Origin: Streptomycetaceae bacterium
GTDB taxonomy: Bacteria > Actinomycetota > Actinomycetes > Streptomycetales > Streptomycetaceae
Length of the DNA: 36,284 nucleotides
Assembly: GCA_019243445.1 (NCBI GenBank)
Contig: JAFAUH010000289.1
Span: 1 to 36,284, forward strand
Reading direction: 5' to 3'
Position numbers and translations under genes: made by a program
The notes under the pieces: generated by a model
The model's input: only the letters and a program-made list of their open reading frames with translations
Told to the model about the DNA's origin: nothing
Database searches by the model: none
Shown: one piece after another, positions 15,189-26,639 of the stretch
Numbering within the stretch: position 1 is the first letter of the stretch
Layout of the letters: every line of letters starts with the position of its first letter

Positions 15189-17716
15189 GCTTCAGCGGGA
15201 AGCTGCGGTGGGGCGGACGGTAGCTGCGCGCCGACTGCCCGCAGAGTGAGGATCATGGTGAGCCCGCCACCGGGTGTGTCGTCGGCGACGAGGGTGCCGT
15301 CCATGGCCTCGGCAAAACCGCGGGCAACTGCGAGGCCGAGGCCGACCCCGGCGCCGCGCGGGGCGTCACCGTACCGCTGGAAGGGCTCGAATATCCGGTC
15401 TTTCGCATGTTCCGGTACGCCCGGGCCACGGTCGGCGATGCGCAGCTCGACGCGGTCGTGCAGGGCGCTGGCCGAGATGAGCACGCGCTGGTCGTGCGGG
15501 CTGTACTTGACGGCGTTCTCGACGACGTTGGCGACCGCCCGTTCCAGCAGCCCGGGGTCAGCAAAGATCATCGGAAGCGTTTCGGGGATGTCGAGAGTGA
15601 CCGAATCGGGCGGCACCCCGCCGAGTGCCATCGGCACCACCTCGTCGAGGTCGACCTCCTGGAGCAGCGGGGTGACAGTACCGGTCTGCAGCCGGGACAT
15701 GTCGAGCAAGTTGCCCACCAGGTGGTCGAGCTTGTCGGCGCCGTCCTCGATGGATTCGAGCAGCTCTGCTTCGTCCTGGGGCGACCAGGCGACGTCATCG
15801 GAGCGCAGTGAGGAGACAGCAGCTTTGATGGCGGCGAGCGGGGTGCGCAGGTCGTGCGAGACGGCAGCGAGCAAGGCAGTGCGTATGCGGTTGCCCTCGG
15901 CCAGCTCATTGGCCTGTTCGGCTTGGCCCATGAGGCGTTGGCGGTCGAGGAGTACGGCGGCCTGGGAGGCGAATGCGGAGAGCAGCCGCTGGTCCTCAGC
16001 GGGCAGTACGCGGCCGGTGAGGGCCAGCGACATCGTGCCGTCCACTGGCACGTCGACGTCCGCGTCGTCCGGGCTGCTGCAGGGGTGCGGGCCCACGCTT
16101 CCGGCGCAGGTCCATTCGCGTTCGCTGTCCCGTTCGAGCAGTGCAACGGATTCGAGGTTGAAGGTCTCGCGGACCCGTTCCAGCAGCGCGTCGAGCGAAT
16201 CCTCGCCACGCAGCACGGTGCCGGCGAGGAAGGAGAGCACTTCGGACTCGGCGCGCAGCCGTGCTGCCTGGTGGGTGCGGCGCGCCGCGAGGTCGACGAC
16301 GGAGGCGACCGATGCCGCGACCGCCAAGAAGATCGCGATGGCGACGATGTTACGGGGGTCGGAGATCGTCCAGGTGTGGACGGGCGGGGTGAAGTACCAG
16401 TTGAGCAACAGTGAGCCGACCACCGCCGAGGCAAGTGCCGGGAGCATCCCCCCGACCAGTGCTGCCGCTACCGTCAGTGTCAAGAAGAGCAGCATGTCGT
16501 TGGCGAGGCCGGGATGGATGCTGGTGAGGATCAAGGTCATCAGCGTGGGGCCCGCACAGCCGGTGAGCCAGCCCGCGACGATGCGGGAGCGGCCGAGCCG
16601 TGCCCCGCGCGCGACGGGCAGGCCTCGGCCCTTGCCGACCTCCTCGTGCGTGACGATGTGCACATCGATGTCGGGGCCGGAGTCGCGGGCGACGAGGGCG
16701 CCGACGCCGGGGCCGAAAATGTACTGCCATGCCTTGCGGCGGCTGGAACCCAGCACTATCTGGGTGGCGTTGACACCCCGAGCGAAGTCAAGCAGCGCGG
16801 TGGGGATGTCATCGCCTATGACCTGGTGGAACGATCCACCGAGGTCCTCGACAAGGGTGCGCTGGACGGCGAGTTCCTTGGGCGAGCCGGATGCCAGACC
16901 GTCGCTGCGGGCGATGTAGACGGCGAGGATCGCGCTCCCCGAGCCCTTTGCCGCTATCCGGGCGGCGCGCCGGATCAGCGTACGGCCCTCGGGTCCGCCG
17001 GTGAGGCCGACGACGATGCGCTCGCGTGCCTGCCAGGTCGAGGAGATCCGGTGCTCGGCGCGGTACTGCTGCAGGTATTCGTCGACCCGGTCGGCGACCC
17101 ACAGCAGGGCGAGTTCGCGCAGGGCGGTGAGGTTACCGGGTCGGAAGTAGTTGGACAGCGCTGCGTCGATCTTGTCGGGTTTGTAGATGTTTCCGTGGGC
17201 CATCCGGCGGCGCAATGCCTGCGGCGACATGTCAACGAGCTCAATCTGGTCAGCGCGACGGACCACCTCATCGGGCACGGTCTCGCGTTGCCGGACGCCC
17301 GTTATGGACTCGACGACGTCGCCGAGCGATTCCAGGTGCTGGATGTTGAGGTTCGAGATGACGTCGATGCCTGCCGCGAGCAGTTCGTCGATGTCCTGCC
17401 AGCGTTTGGCGTGGCGGCAGCCGGGGACGTTGGTGTGGGCGAGCTCGTCGACGAGCACGACGTGCGGATGGCGCTCAAGGATGGCGTCGATGTCCATCTC
17501 GGTGAAGGTGGTGCCGCGGTATTCGATCTCACGGCGCGGCACGACTTCCAAGCCGTGCAGCATGACTTCGGTGCGCGGGCGGTTGTGGTGCTCCACGAAG
17601 CCGACGACGACGTCCGTGCCGCGTTCCAGGCGCCGGTGCGCCTCGGAGAGCATGTCGTACGTCTTGCCGACGCCGGGGGCCGCTCCTAGGTAGATGCGCA
17701 GTGTTCCGCGTGCCAT
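15179..17716 (-). CDS. kdpD: sensor histidine kinase KdpD, 845 aa
   Basis: KdpD is a membrane sensor of K+ limitation that phosphorylates KdpE. In order: the N-terminal KdpD domain with Walker A GAAPGVGKT (11-19) and LVDELAHTN; a universal-stress-type domain (RIVVGLTGGPEGR, QIVLGSSRRKAWQ); four membrane helices (LMTLILTSI to VVGSLLLNWYF and IVAIAIFLAVAAS); a GAF-like region; the phospho-accepting H621 in AAVSHDLRTPL; and the ATP-binding NVVENAVKYSP, DRGPGVP and GVGLGLAVARGF boxes. The length is normal for the family. The gene lies after the kimA-like gene and is coupled to kdpE by a 4-bp overlap. The 235-bp gap before it (17717-17951) holds a short dispersed repeat at 17746-17769. Confidence 0.95.
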   Translation of the reverse strand: MARGTLRIYLGAAPGVGKTYDMLSEAHRRLERGTDVVVGFVEHHNRPRTEVMLHGLEVVPRREIEYRGTTFTEMDIDAILERHPHVVLVDELAHTNVPGCRHAKRWQDIDELLAAGIDVISNLNIQHLESLGDVVESITGVRQRETVPDEVVRRADQIELVDMSPQALRRRMAHGNIYKPDKIDAALSNYFRPGNLTALRELALLWVADRVDEYLQQYRAEHRISSTWQARERIVVGLTGGPEGRTLIRRAARIAAKGSGSAILAVYIARSDGLASGSPKELAVQRTLVEDLGGSFHQVIGDDIPTALLDFARGVNATQIVLGSSRRKAWQYIFGPGVGALVARDSGPDIDVHIVTHEEVGKGRGLPVARGARLGRSRIVAGWLTGCAGPTLMTLILTSIHPGLANDMLLFLTLTVAAALVGGMLPALASAVVGSLLLNWYFTPPVHTWTISDPRNIVAIAIFLAVAASVASVVDLAARRTHQAARLRAESEVLSFLAGTVLRGEDSLDALLERVRETFNLESVALLERDSEREWTCAGSVGPHPCSSPDDADVDVPVDGTMSLALTGRVLPAEDQRLLSAFASQAAVLLDRQRLMGQAEQANELAEGNRIRTALLAAVSHDLRTPLAAIKAAVSSLRSDDVAWSPQDEAELLESIEDGADKLDHLVGNLLDMSRLQTGTVTPLLQEVDLDEVVPMALGGVPPDSVTLDIPETLPMIFADPGLLERAVANVVENAVKYSPHDQRVLISASALHDRVELRIADRGPGVPEHAKDRIFEPFQRYGDAPRGAGVGLGLAVARGFAEAMDGTLVADDTPGGGLTMILTLRAVGAQLPSAPPQLPAEATS

Positions 17717-17745
17717 AGCTCCATCTTCGTCTCCCCCGGCCTTTT

Positions 17746-17769
17746 GTTCGCTTCTCCGGCCACTCCCAG
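17746..17769 (-). repeat. 24-bp piece of a dispersed repeat
   Basis: GTTCGCTTCTCC followed by GGCCACTCCCAG matches 35172-35195 with two mismatches. It lies in the leader of kdpD. It is probably part of the same short dispersed family represented at 35145-35288 and 30773-30802. Confidence 0.55.
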
Positions 17770-17951
17770 ACCGACCGCGTACCTGTGCGGTCTACCGCAG
17801 AGACTACGACCGGGCACAGCGATAAAAGGGGCGAAGGGCGGCGCTCAGGAATGCTTTGACACGATCCTGACGCCCGCCCGTCGCCCACCACCACCCTCAA
17901 ACGAAGCGCTACGCGCCCCCCGTTTCCTCCCGCCTCACCCTTTGTCCGCGG

Positions 17952-19931
17952 TCACGTCTTGTCGATGACGGCCTCCGACTTCGGCATCGCCTCGACGGTC
18001 TTGTGCTCTCGTGCCTTGCGTCGCTGCGCGGACTGCAGCAGGTACGGGACGCTGATCACCATCACGCCCGAAGTGAACAGCAGCCGTGCCTTGAGTCGCA
18101 GCGCGCTCTGGTTGTGCAGGATCTGCTCCCACCAGTGCCCGAGTACGTACTCGGGGATGAGCACGGTGACGACATCGCGCGGGCTCTCCCGGCGCAGTGT
18201 GCGGACGTAGTCGAGCACCGGCCGGGTGATCTCGCGGTACGGGGATTCCAACACTTTCAGCGGAATGCCGATCTCGTGCGAGTCCCACTTGCGCCGCAGC
18301 CCCTCGGCGGTGGCCGGGTCGACGGCCACGGTGAGCGCCTCGACATTGTCCGGGCGTATCGACTGTGCGTATCCGAGGGCGCGCAGCGCCGGGGCGTGGA
18401 GGGTGGAGACCAGCACCACAGCGTGGTTGCGGGACGGCGGCTCGGGCCGGGCGTCGTCAGCGACCCGCAGTTCGTCGGCGACGTTCCGGTAGTGCTTGCG
18501 CACGCCCTTCATGACCAAGAAGAGCAGCGGCATCGCAATGGTGACGATCCATGCACCGTGCTCGAATTTCGAGATCGTCACGATCACCAGCACCAGGCCG
18601 GTGAGTATCGCGCCGGTGGTGTTGATCAACTGTGAACGGCGCATCCGTCCGCGGCCCTCGGTCCCCGGCGCGCTGTCGGCGAGCTTGCGCCCCCAGTGCC
18701 GCACCATGCCACTTTGGGAGAGGGTGAAGGAGACGAAAACGCCGATGATGTAGAGGTTGATGATCGAGTTCAGGTTGGCGTCGAAGACGACGATCAGGCC
18801 CGATGCCGCGAGCGCCAGCAAGATGATGCCGTTGGAGAAGACCAGCCGGTCACCGCGGTTGTGCAGTTGGCGTGGCAGGTAGCGGTCCTGGGCGAGGATC
18901 GACGACAGCATCGGGAAGCCGTTGTATGCGGTATTGGCGGCGAGGATCAGGATCGCTGCGGTGACGGCCTGCACGTAGTAGAAGAGGAACGTGAAGTTGC
19001 CGAACGACGCCTTGGCGATCTGGGCGAGCGCGGTGGGCATCGAGTAGTTCGCGGGAAGGCCGAGTTGCTCGGGGCTTTCAGCGGTGTGCACCTGGTAGAG
19101 CATCGCCAAGATGGTGATGCCGATGAACATGGTGAGTGAGAGCACGCCCATGATCACCAGGGTCAACGCGGCGTTTTGGCTCTTGGGCTTCTTGAACGCG
19201 GGCACACCGTTGCTGATGGCCTCGACGCCGGTCAGCGCGGTGCAGCCGGAGGCGAACGCCCGCAGGATCAGCAGCATCAGGCCGATGCCGGCGAAGGTGC
19301 TGGTGGTGTGGAACGTCCAGTGCGAGGACTCAGCACGGATGGTGTCGCCGGTGAGCATCCGCGCCGCCGCGAAGGCGAACATCACGTAGATGCCGATCAC
19401 GAAGCCATAGGTGGGTATCGCGAAAGCCCGGCCGGACTCCTTGACACCGCGCAGGTTTATCACGGTGAGCAGGACGACGAAACCGAGGGATATCGCCGTG
19501 GTGTGGGAGGCGAGCGAGGGTGCGGCCGAGGTGATCGCTGCGACGCCGGCCACCACGGAGACGGCGACGGTGAGCACGTAGTCGACGAGCAGTGCGCTTG
19601 CCGCAGTCAGCGCTGCCGTCTCGCCCAGGTTGTCCGCGCTGACGATGTACGCCCCGCCACCTCCTGGATACGCGTAACAGGTCTGCCGGTACGAGGCCAC
19701 GACCACGACCAGCAGAAAGACAATCGCGGCCGCCACCCACCAGGTGAGGTGGAGCAAGGTCGCGCCGCCGATGGCGAATACCGTCAGGGTCTCCTCGGTG
19801 GCGTACGCGACGGAGGAGAGGGGGTCACTGCAGAAGACCGGCAGGGCCAGGCGCTTCGGCAAAAGCGTCTCACCCATCTGCGCGGTGCGCAGGGGGCGGC
19901 CCAATAGAAACTGCTTGGGGAGCATCGTCAC
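17952..19931 (-). CDS. KimA-like K+ importer of the APC/KUP superfamily, 659 aa
   Basis: It resembles Bacillus KimA, a proton-coupled high-affinity K+ importer. The N-terminus QFLLGRPLRTAQMGETLLPK and CSDPLSSVAYATEE match the KimA pattern, including D36 and Y43 at the same numbers as the K+-site residues recalled for B. subtilis KimA. YAYPGGGGAYIVSADNLGE and SGCTALTGVEAISNGVPAFK are also shared. About twelve membrane helices are followed by a C-terminal cytoplasmic domain ending in ILHNQSALRLKARLLF. The start is the GTG at 19931, with an ATG two codons later. It lies between kdpC and kdpD on the same strand, but a terminator and its own promoter suggest a separate transcript. A general amino-acid permease is the alternative reading; the KimA features argue against it. 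Confidence 0.85.
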   Translation of the reverse strand: MTMLPKQFLLGRPLRTAQMGETLLPKRLALPVFCSDPLSSVAYATEETLTVFAIGGATLLHLTWWVAAAIVFLLVVVVASYRQTCYAYPGGGGAYIVSADNLGETAALTAASALLVDYVLTVAVSVVAGVAAITSAAPSLASHTTAISLGFVVLLTVINLRGVKESGRAFAIPTYGFVIGIYVMFAFAAARMLTGDTIRAESSHWTFHTTSTFAGIGLMLLILRAFASGCTALTGVEAISNGVPAFKKPKSQNAALTLVIMGVLSLTMFIGITILAMLYQVHTAESPEQLGLPANYSMPTALAQIAKASFGNFTFLFYYVQAVTAAILILAANTAYNGFPMLSSILAQDRYLPRQLHNRGDRLVFSNGIILLALAASGLIVVFDANLNSIINLYIIGVFVSFTLSQSGMVRHWGRKLADSAPGTEGRGRMRRSQLINTTGAILTGLVLVIVTISKFEHGAWIVTIAMPLLFLVMKGVRKHYRNVADELRVADDARPEPPSRNHAVVLVSTLHAPALRALGYAQSIRPDNVEALTVAVDPATAEGLRRKWDSHEIGIPLKVLESPYREITRPVLDYVRTLRRESPRDVVTVLIPEYVLGHWWEQILHNQSALRLKARLLFTSGVMVISVPYLLQSAQRRKAREHKTVEAMPKSEAVIDKT

Positions 19932-19939
19932 GGCAGGGG

Positions 19940-19969
19940 ATCCTAGGCATCATTTCAACCAGAGCGTCA
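19940..19969 (-). promoter_or_regulatory. promoter of the KimA-like gene, leaderless type
   Basis: On the minus strand TGACGC (19969-19964), an 18-nt spacer and TAGGAT (19945-19940) form a good -10 with a moderate -35. Transcription would start about 19932-19933, at or one to two bases before the GTG at 19931, so the mRNA is probably leaderless; no ribosome-binding site is present. Confidence 0.5.
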
Positions 19970-20131
19970 CTCAGATGGGTGACATTCGCGTTAGGAAGTC
20001 GTGAAGATTTCGCAGGTCAGAGCAAGGATCGCGGCAAAGTGCTTGTGACCGAAGTCTCAATGCTGCATGCGGGAATCTCATCGATGCGGGATTTCGGGGC
20101 AGCTCCAGGGCCTGTCGCACAACAGAAACGG

Positions 20132-20169
20132 GCTGCCCAGCGCGCCGATGAGATCGGCGGCTGGGCAGC
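20132..20169 (-). terminator. hairpin terminator after kdpC
   Basis: GCTGCCCAGC (20132-20141) pairs with GCTGGGCAGC (20160-20169), with an inner CGCCGAT/ATCGGCG stem and GAG loop, just after the kdpC stop. It separates kdpFABC from the kimA-like gene. The rest of the gap, 19970-20131, shows no gene. Confidence 0.8.
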
Positions 20170-20182
20170 TCGTGGTGGCGGT

Positions 20183-20815
20183 TCAGCCCGCGAGTTTCTG
20201 CAGAGCGATGTTGAGTTTGAGCACGTTGACCGTCGGTTCTCCGAGGATCCCGAACTCGCGGCCGTTCGTGTGCTCTTGGACCAGCTTGTCGACCTCGGCC
20301 ACGGGCAGGTGGCGCGCCTTGGCGACCCGGTCGACCTGGATCTGGGCGTATTGCGGGGAGATATCCGGGTCAAGGCCGGATCCCGAGGCAGTGACGGCGT
20401 CGACCGGAACGGCTGACAAAGACACGCCGTTGAACACCGCCACCTGCGCACGCCGTTGCTCGATCGTCTGCGCCAGCTTCGGGTTGGTGGGCCCGAGATT
20501 GGAGGCTCCGGAGGCCGTCGGATCGTACCCGCCTGAGCCTGCTACGGACGGTCGCGGCTGGAACCACTTGGGGTCCGGAGCCGGCGTCGTCTGCCCCTTG
20601 CGCAGCGGCAAGTTGAAATTCTGGCCGAGCAGGGACGAGCCGACGACCTTGCCGTTCACCGTCACCTGGTCGCCGTTGGCCTGATTGTGGAACGCCGTCT
20701 GCGCGACGGCCCAGACCGCGAGCGGGTAGATCACACCGGTGACAACAGTCAGCACCAAAAGCGCACGGAGCGCGGCCCAGGTCAACCGGGCAGTATTACG
20801 AACAGAGTTGTTCAT
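20183..20815 (-). CDS. kdpC: K+-transporting ATPase subunit KdpC, 210 aa
   Basis: KdpC is the single-span accessory subunit of the KdpFABC complex. One N-terminal membrane helix (LRALLVLTVVTGVIYPLAVWAVAQ) is followed by the periplasmic-type domain with GSSLLGQNF, FQPRPSVAGSGGYDP, ASNLGPTNP, AVPVDAVTASGSGLDPDISP and QVDRVAKARHLP, all KdpC signatures. It starts with ATG at 20815, 6 nt after the kdpB stop. A strong hairpin follows the gene. Confidence 0.95.
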   Translation of the reverse strand: MNNSVRNTARLTWAALRALLVLTVVTGVIYPLAVWAVAQTAFHNQANGDQVTVNGKVVGSSLLGQNFNLPLRKGQTTPAPDPKWFQPRPSVAGSGGYDPTASGASNLGPTNPKLAQTIEQRRAQVAVFNGVSLSAVPVDAVTASGSGLDPDISPQYAQIQVDRVAKARHLPVAEVDKLVQEHTNGREFGILGEPTVNVLKLNIALQKLAG

Positions 20816-20821
20816 GGCGGG

Positions 20822-23022
<2,201 letters not shown>

Positions 23023-23026
<4 letters not shown>

Positions 23027-24714
23027 GACAGTCCCTCCGCAAGCGGGCCGAGCGCAAGCGCCGGGAAAAACGTCAGAGCGGTGACGATCAGGACAGTGCC
23101 GACCAACAGCCCTGCAAACAGCGGCTTTTCCGTACGCAGCGTGCCGGCGGTCGCCGGGACGGGCTGCTGTTCGGCGAGCGAACCGGCCAGCGCCAGGACG
23201 AACACCATCGGCAGGAAGCGGCCGAGCGCCATGCAGATACCGATCGTGGTGTTGAACCAGTCGGTGTTGGCGTTCAGGCCGGCGAAGGCCGAACCGTTGT
23301 TGTTGGCGGCGGATGTGTAGGCGTAGAGCACCTCGGAGAAGCCGTGCGGGCCGGGGTTGGCCGCCGAGTGGATCGGCGTGGGCAGCGCCATCGCGATGGC
23401 GGTGAAGATCAGCACCAGCGCCGGGGTGATGAGGATGTAGGACGCGGCGAACTTGATCTCACGGCTGCCGATCTTCTTGTCGAGGTACTCCGGCGTATGG
23501 CCGACCATCAGACCGGCGATGAACACCGCGATGATCGCCATGATCAGCATGCCGTACAGGCCGGAGCCGGTACCGCCGGGGGCGATCTCGCCGAGCATGA
23601 TGCCCAGCAGCGCGATGCCGCCGCCGAACGCGGAGAACGAGGAGTGGAAGGAGTTCACTGCCCCGGTCGAGGTGAGGGTCGTGCTGGTGGCGAAGAGCGA
23701 CGAGGATCCGACGCCGAACCGCTGCTCCTTGCCCTCCATCGCACCGCCCGCGGCATGCAACGCGGCACCGGGGTGGGCGAACTCCGACCAGCTCATGAAG
23801 ATCACGAAGATGAGCCAGATGATGCCCATCGCCGCGAGGATCGCATAGCCCTGCTTGACGCTCCCGACCATCGTGCCAAAAGTGCGGGTCAGCGAGAACG
23901 GGATGACGAGGATCAAGAAGATCTCGAAGAAGTTGGTAAAGGCGTTCGGGTTCTCGAATGGGTGGGCTGAGTTGGCGTTGAAGTAGCCGCCGCCGTTGGT
24001 GCCGAACTCCTTGATCGCCTCCTGGGAGGCGACCCCGCCGACCGGCATGGCCTGCTGGTCACCGGCGAGTGTAGTGAGGTGATGCCAGGTGCCGAAGTCC
24101 TGGATGGCGCCGCAGGCGACCAGCACGATCGCGGCAATGAACGAGCCCGGCAGCAGGATCCGGACCACGCACCGCACCAGATCGGCCCAGAAATTGCCGA
24201 GGTCTCCGGTACGGGAGCGGGCAAAGCCGCGCACGAGCGCGATCGCAACCGCGATGCCGACCGCTGCGGAGACGAAGTTCTGCACTGCCAAGCCGCCGGT
24301 CTGCACGACGTGGCCCATGGTGGTCTCGCCGGAGTACGACTGCCAATTCGTGTTGGTCACGAACGACATGGCGGTGTTGAACGCCTGGGCCGGGCTGACG
24401 GCCGAGAAGCCCAGCGAGCCGGGCAGGTGGTTCTGCACGCGCTGGAGAAGATAGAGGAAGAGGACGCTCACCGCGGAGAAGGCGAGGACGCCGCGCAGAT
24501 AAGCGGTCCAGCGCATCTGTGCGTCCGGGTCGGCGCCGATAGCCTTGTAGATCCAGCGTTCGACGCGCAGGTGCTTGGGAGAGGCGAAGACGGCGGCCAT
24601 GTAGTCGCCGAACGGGCGGTACACCAGGGCGAGCGCAACGATGAGCGCCGTGACCTGGAGCACATCTGCGCATATCGGGCTCATTGAGCCCACTGCGCCA
24701 GCAGCTATGGGCAC
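23023..24714 (-). CDS. kdpA: K+-transporting ATPase channel subunit KdpA, 563 aa
   Basis: KdpA is the K+-selective channel-like subunit. About ten membrane helices are present with four pore-loop signatures: [34 protein letters not shown], a segment near [16 protein letters not shown], and [17 protein letters not shown]. The GTG at 24714 lies 2 nt after the kdpF stop with GGAGAGG upstream; an ATG at codon 11 is an alternative. The length is normal. Confidence 0.96.
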
Positions 24715-24716
24715 GG

Positions 24717-24806
24717 TCAGAACCTCTCCGGGAAAATGAGGGCGAGGACCAGGTAGCCCAGGAGGGCGACGGCCACGACGAGCCCGACGACGTTCTCGAT
24801 GCTCAT
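24717..24806 (-). CDS. kdpF: KdpF, 29-aa membrane subunit
   Basis: The gene encodes [20 protein letters not shown] and ends IFPERF: a single hydrophobic helix closing with the LxxPExF-like ending typical of KdpF, which stabilises the Kdp complex. Its ATG overlaps the stop of the upstream 27-aa gene and it ends 2 nt before kdpA. GGGAG lies about 10 nt before the start. Confidence 0.92.
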   Translation of the reverse strand: MSIENVVGLVVAVALLGYLVLALIFPERF

Positions 24807-24886
24807 AGCTTGGTCACTCCCTTCGCGCACAGGGCCACCAGCGCGAACACCGCGAGCGCGGTGAGGAGGAAGGCCAGGTCGGCCAT
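24803..24886 (-). CDS. 27-aa single-helix protein leading the kdp operon
   Basis: The gene encodes [20 protein letters not shown] followed by AKGVTKL, one membrane helix with a short basic end. TAGGAG lies 6 nt before the ATG, and its stop overlaps the kdpF start by 4 bp, so it is the first gene of the operon. Similar tiny proteins occur before kdpF or kdpA in other bacteria as far as I recall. It may be an extra small subunit or a translational leader. Confidence 0.75.
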   Translation of the reverse strand: MADLAFLLTALAVFALVALCAKGVTKL

Positions 24887-24948
24887 CGCGTGCTCCTAGA
24901 ACAGGGGCGAATTTCGGACACGTCGAGTGAAGCCTGACCGCCCCTGGA

Positions 24949-25000
24949 AACCTAGATCGTTGACGCCTCTCTTACGAGTTTTGTCGCATCCTTGACGCCT
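24949..25000 (-). promoter_or_regulatory. kdp control region with 13-bp direct repeats
   Basis: ATCGTTGACGCCT (24956-24968) and ATCCTTGACGCCT (24988-25000) match at 12 of 13 positions and lie 32 bp apart, about three helical turns, as expected for tandem binding of an OmpR-type regulator such as KdpE. On the minus strand TAGGTT (24954-24949) is a candidate -10 just downstream of the repeats. No c-di-AMP riboswitch was recognised in the leader. Confidence 0.5.
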
Positions 25001-25031
25001 TCCCTACGTCACCTGGGAATCCAAAGGAAAA

Positions 25032-25071
25032 GGCCGATGGCTCGAGCCTTTATAGGCTCGAGCCATCGGCC
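25032..25071 (-). terminator. 18-bp hairpin terminator after the DUF3710 gene
   Basis: A perfect 18-bp stem (25032-25049 with 25054-25071) has a TTAT loop and is followed on the minus strand by TTTTCCTTT. It ends the dut-DUF3710 transcript just before the kdp promoter. Confidence 0.92.
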
Positions 25072-25090
25072 TCGTTCGAGATGAAGGCGG

Positions 25091-25900
25091 TCAGCGTACT
25101 TCGGTGATCTCCGGCCCCCGCCGCATCGGGTCGATGCCGTCGGAAAACTTGCCCGGCGCTCCCGTCTGCTCTTGGGCGACACCCTCGGGCATCATCTGTG
25201 CGTCGTCCGGGAGCTTGAGGACGATCGGGTCGCGCGGCGCCATGGGCGCGTCACCGCGGTTCACCACGGTGTCACGGAAGATCTGCTCCAGCAGTCCGGC
25301 CGTCTGCGGCTGCACCGCGCCCTGCCCCGAGATCACCCCGCGCAGGAACCAGCGCGGCCCGTCGCAGCCGACAAACCGTACGAGCTGCACGCCGTTGGTG
25401 CCATCCGGGAGCTGTACCGGGACCTGGGCCCGCAGCTCCCAGCCCAGCGGTCCCTCGACCTCGTCGATGATGCCGCCTTGCTGGATGATCCCGGCGGCGA
25501 TCTCATCGCGCACCTCGCCCCAGATGCCCTCGGTCTTCGGAGCGGCGAAGGCTTGCAGCTGCACCGCGCTGTCCTGCAGCACGACCGTCGCGGCAACGAT
25601 GGCGTCGCCCGCCACCTCCACCCGCAGCTCCATGCCCTCGACACCGGGCACGAAGAGACCGCCGAGGTCGACTCTGCCGCCGACGGGGTCCGACATCTCA
25701 CTGATGTCCCACGGGCCGTCCGGCCGCGGGGCCGGCGGAAGGTTGTAGCGGCGGGGTCCGCCGCCCACCGACAGAGTCGGCTGATGCAGCATTTCTGACT
25801 CCTCCGACGCGTCGGCGTCCTCGATCGTCTTGTCCGGGCCCGCGTGCTGCGCGAGCTCGTCGAGAGCGTCTTCGCGCTCCTTGCGGCGACGACGGAACAC
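25091..25900 (-). CDS. DUF3710 protein, 269 aa
   Basis: This is a conserved actinobacterial cytoplasmic protein. The charged N-terminus FRRRRKEREDALDELA precedes a long acidic linker. The folded part includes GPWDISEM, RVDLGGLFVPGVEGMELRVE, ETEGIWGEVRDE-like APKTEGIWGEVRDEIAAGI, GPLGWELRAQVPV, VRFVGCDGPRWFLRGVISG and LKLPDD, the DUF3710 pattern. The GTG at 25900 lies 2 nt after the dut stop with GGAAGGA 8 nt upstream, so it is in an operon with dut. Role unknown. Confidence 0.85.
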   Translation of the reverse strand: MFRRRRKEREDALDELAQHAGPDKTIEDADASEESEMLHQPTLSVGGGPRRYNLPPAPRPDGPWDISEMSDPVGGRVDLGGLFVPGVEGMELRVEVAGDAIVAATVVLQDSAVQLQAFAAPKTEGIWGEVRDEIAAGIIQQGGIIDEVEGPLGWELRAQVPVQLPDGTNGVQLVRFVGCDGPRWFLRGVISGQGAVQPQTAGLLEQIFRDTVVNRGDAPMAPRDPIVLKLPDDAQMMPEGVAQEQTGAPGKFSDGIDPMRRGPEITEVR

Positions 25901-25902
25901 GG

Positions 25903-26448
25903 TCACTGTCCTTCCCGGTCTGAGGTCCGGCCTGCGGCGACCGAAGCATAGCCCTGCGTAACACCGGCCGGACCAGCCGCCGGACCACCCACTGCAGCGT
26001 GGCCCCCCGTGGAGCCGAAGCCCCCGTTGGCTCTGGCGGATCCAGGCAGCTCCGCCACTTCGTGGAAGCGGACCTTCTCCACCTGCTGGACGACCAGCTG
26101 GGCGATCCTGTCGAAACGCTCGAACCGCACGCTCTCGCGCGGATCGAGATTGACCACGATCACCTTGATTTCCCCACGGTACCCGGCATCGACCGTCCCC
26201 GGCGTATTCACCATGGATACCCCGCATCGGGCGGCAAGACCCGAGCGCGGATGGACGAACGCGGCGTATCCGTCAGGTAGCGCAATGGCGATCCCGGTCG
26301 GCAACACCATGCGCTCGCCGGGGGCGAGTTCGGCGGCAACGGTAGTCACCAAGTCCATGCCCGCGTCGCCAGGGTGCCCATACGACGGGATCGGCACCCC
26401 TTCGTCGACGCGTCGGATGAGTACGTCCACAGGGTTCCTTGGGCTCAC
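25903..26448 (-). CDS. dut: dUTP diphosphatase, 181 aa
   Basis: It hydrolyses dUTP to dUMP and pyrophosphate, keeping uracil out of DNA and supplying thymidylate synthesis; it acts as a trimer. All five motifs are visible: HPGDAGMDL, PRSGLAAR, NTPGTVDAGYRGEIKV, RIAQLVVQ and the C-terminal RANGGFGSTGGH that closes over the substrate. The GTG at 26448 has AGGAGG 5 nt upstream. The tail after motif 5 is about 27 residues, longer than in E. coli Dut. Confidence 0.96.
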   Translation of the reverse strand: MSPRNPVDVLIRRVDEGVPIPSYGHPGDAGMDLVTTVAAELAPGERMVLPTGIAIALPDGYAAFVHPRSGLAARCGVSMVNTPGTVDAGYRGEIKVIVVNLDPRESVRFERFDRIAQLVVQQVEKVRFHEVAELPGSARANGGFGSTGGHAAVGGPAAGPAGVTQGYASVAAGRTSDREGQ

Positions 26449-26639
26449 CCCTGCCTCCTGTTCGCCTCGCCGCGCCAGCCGCTCATGGCGCGGCCGCCTG
26501 CGGCCCGGCTGCCTCGCGTGCGATCGCTTGTTGCGCAATTCACGGCCCAGACCCTACCTCCCCCTCTTACGACCTGGGGAGCAAGGGCATAAGGCCCGGG
26601 CTGCGGGTTGTCCAGGCCTGGCGTGCCAAGCTTGTCCCC

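Noticed and set aside
15090-16919. 609-codon plus-strand open frame opposite kdpD/kdpE
   Set aside because: It is antisense to clear KdpD and KdpE coding sequence; its Ser/Arg-rich composition is that of a high-GC shadow frame.
24887-25031. c-di-AMP (ydaO-type) riboswitch in the kdp leader
   Set aside because: The space is too short after the likely promoter and there is no recognisable conserved core.
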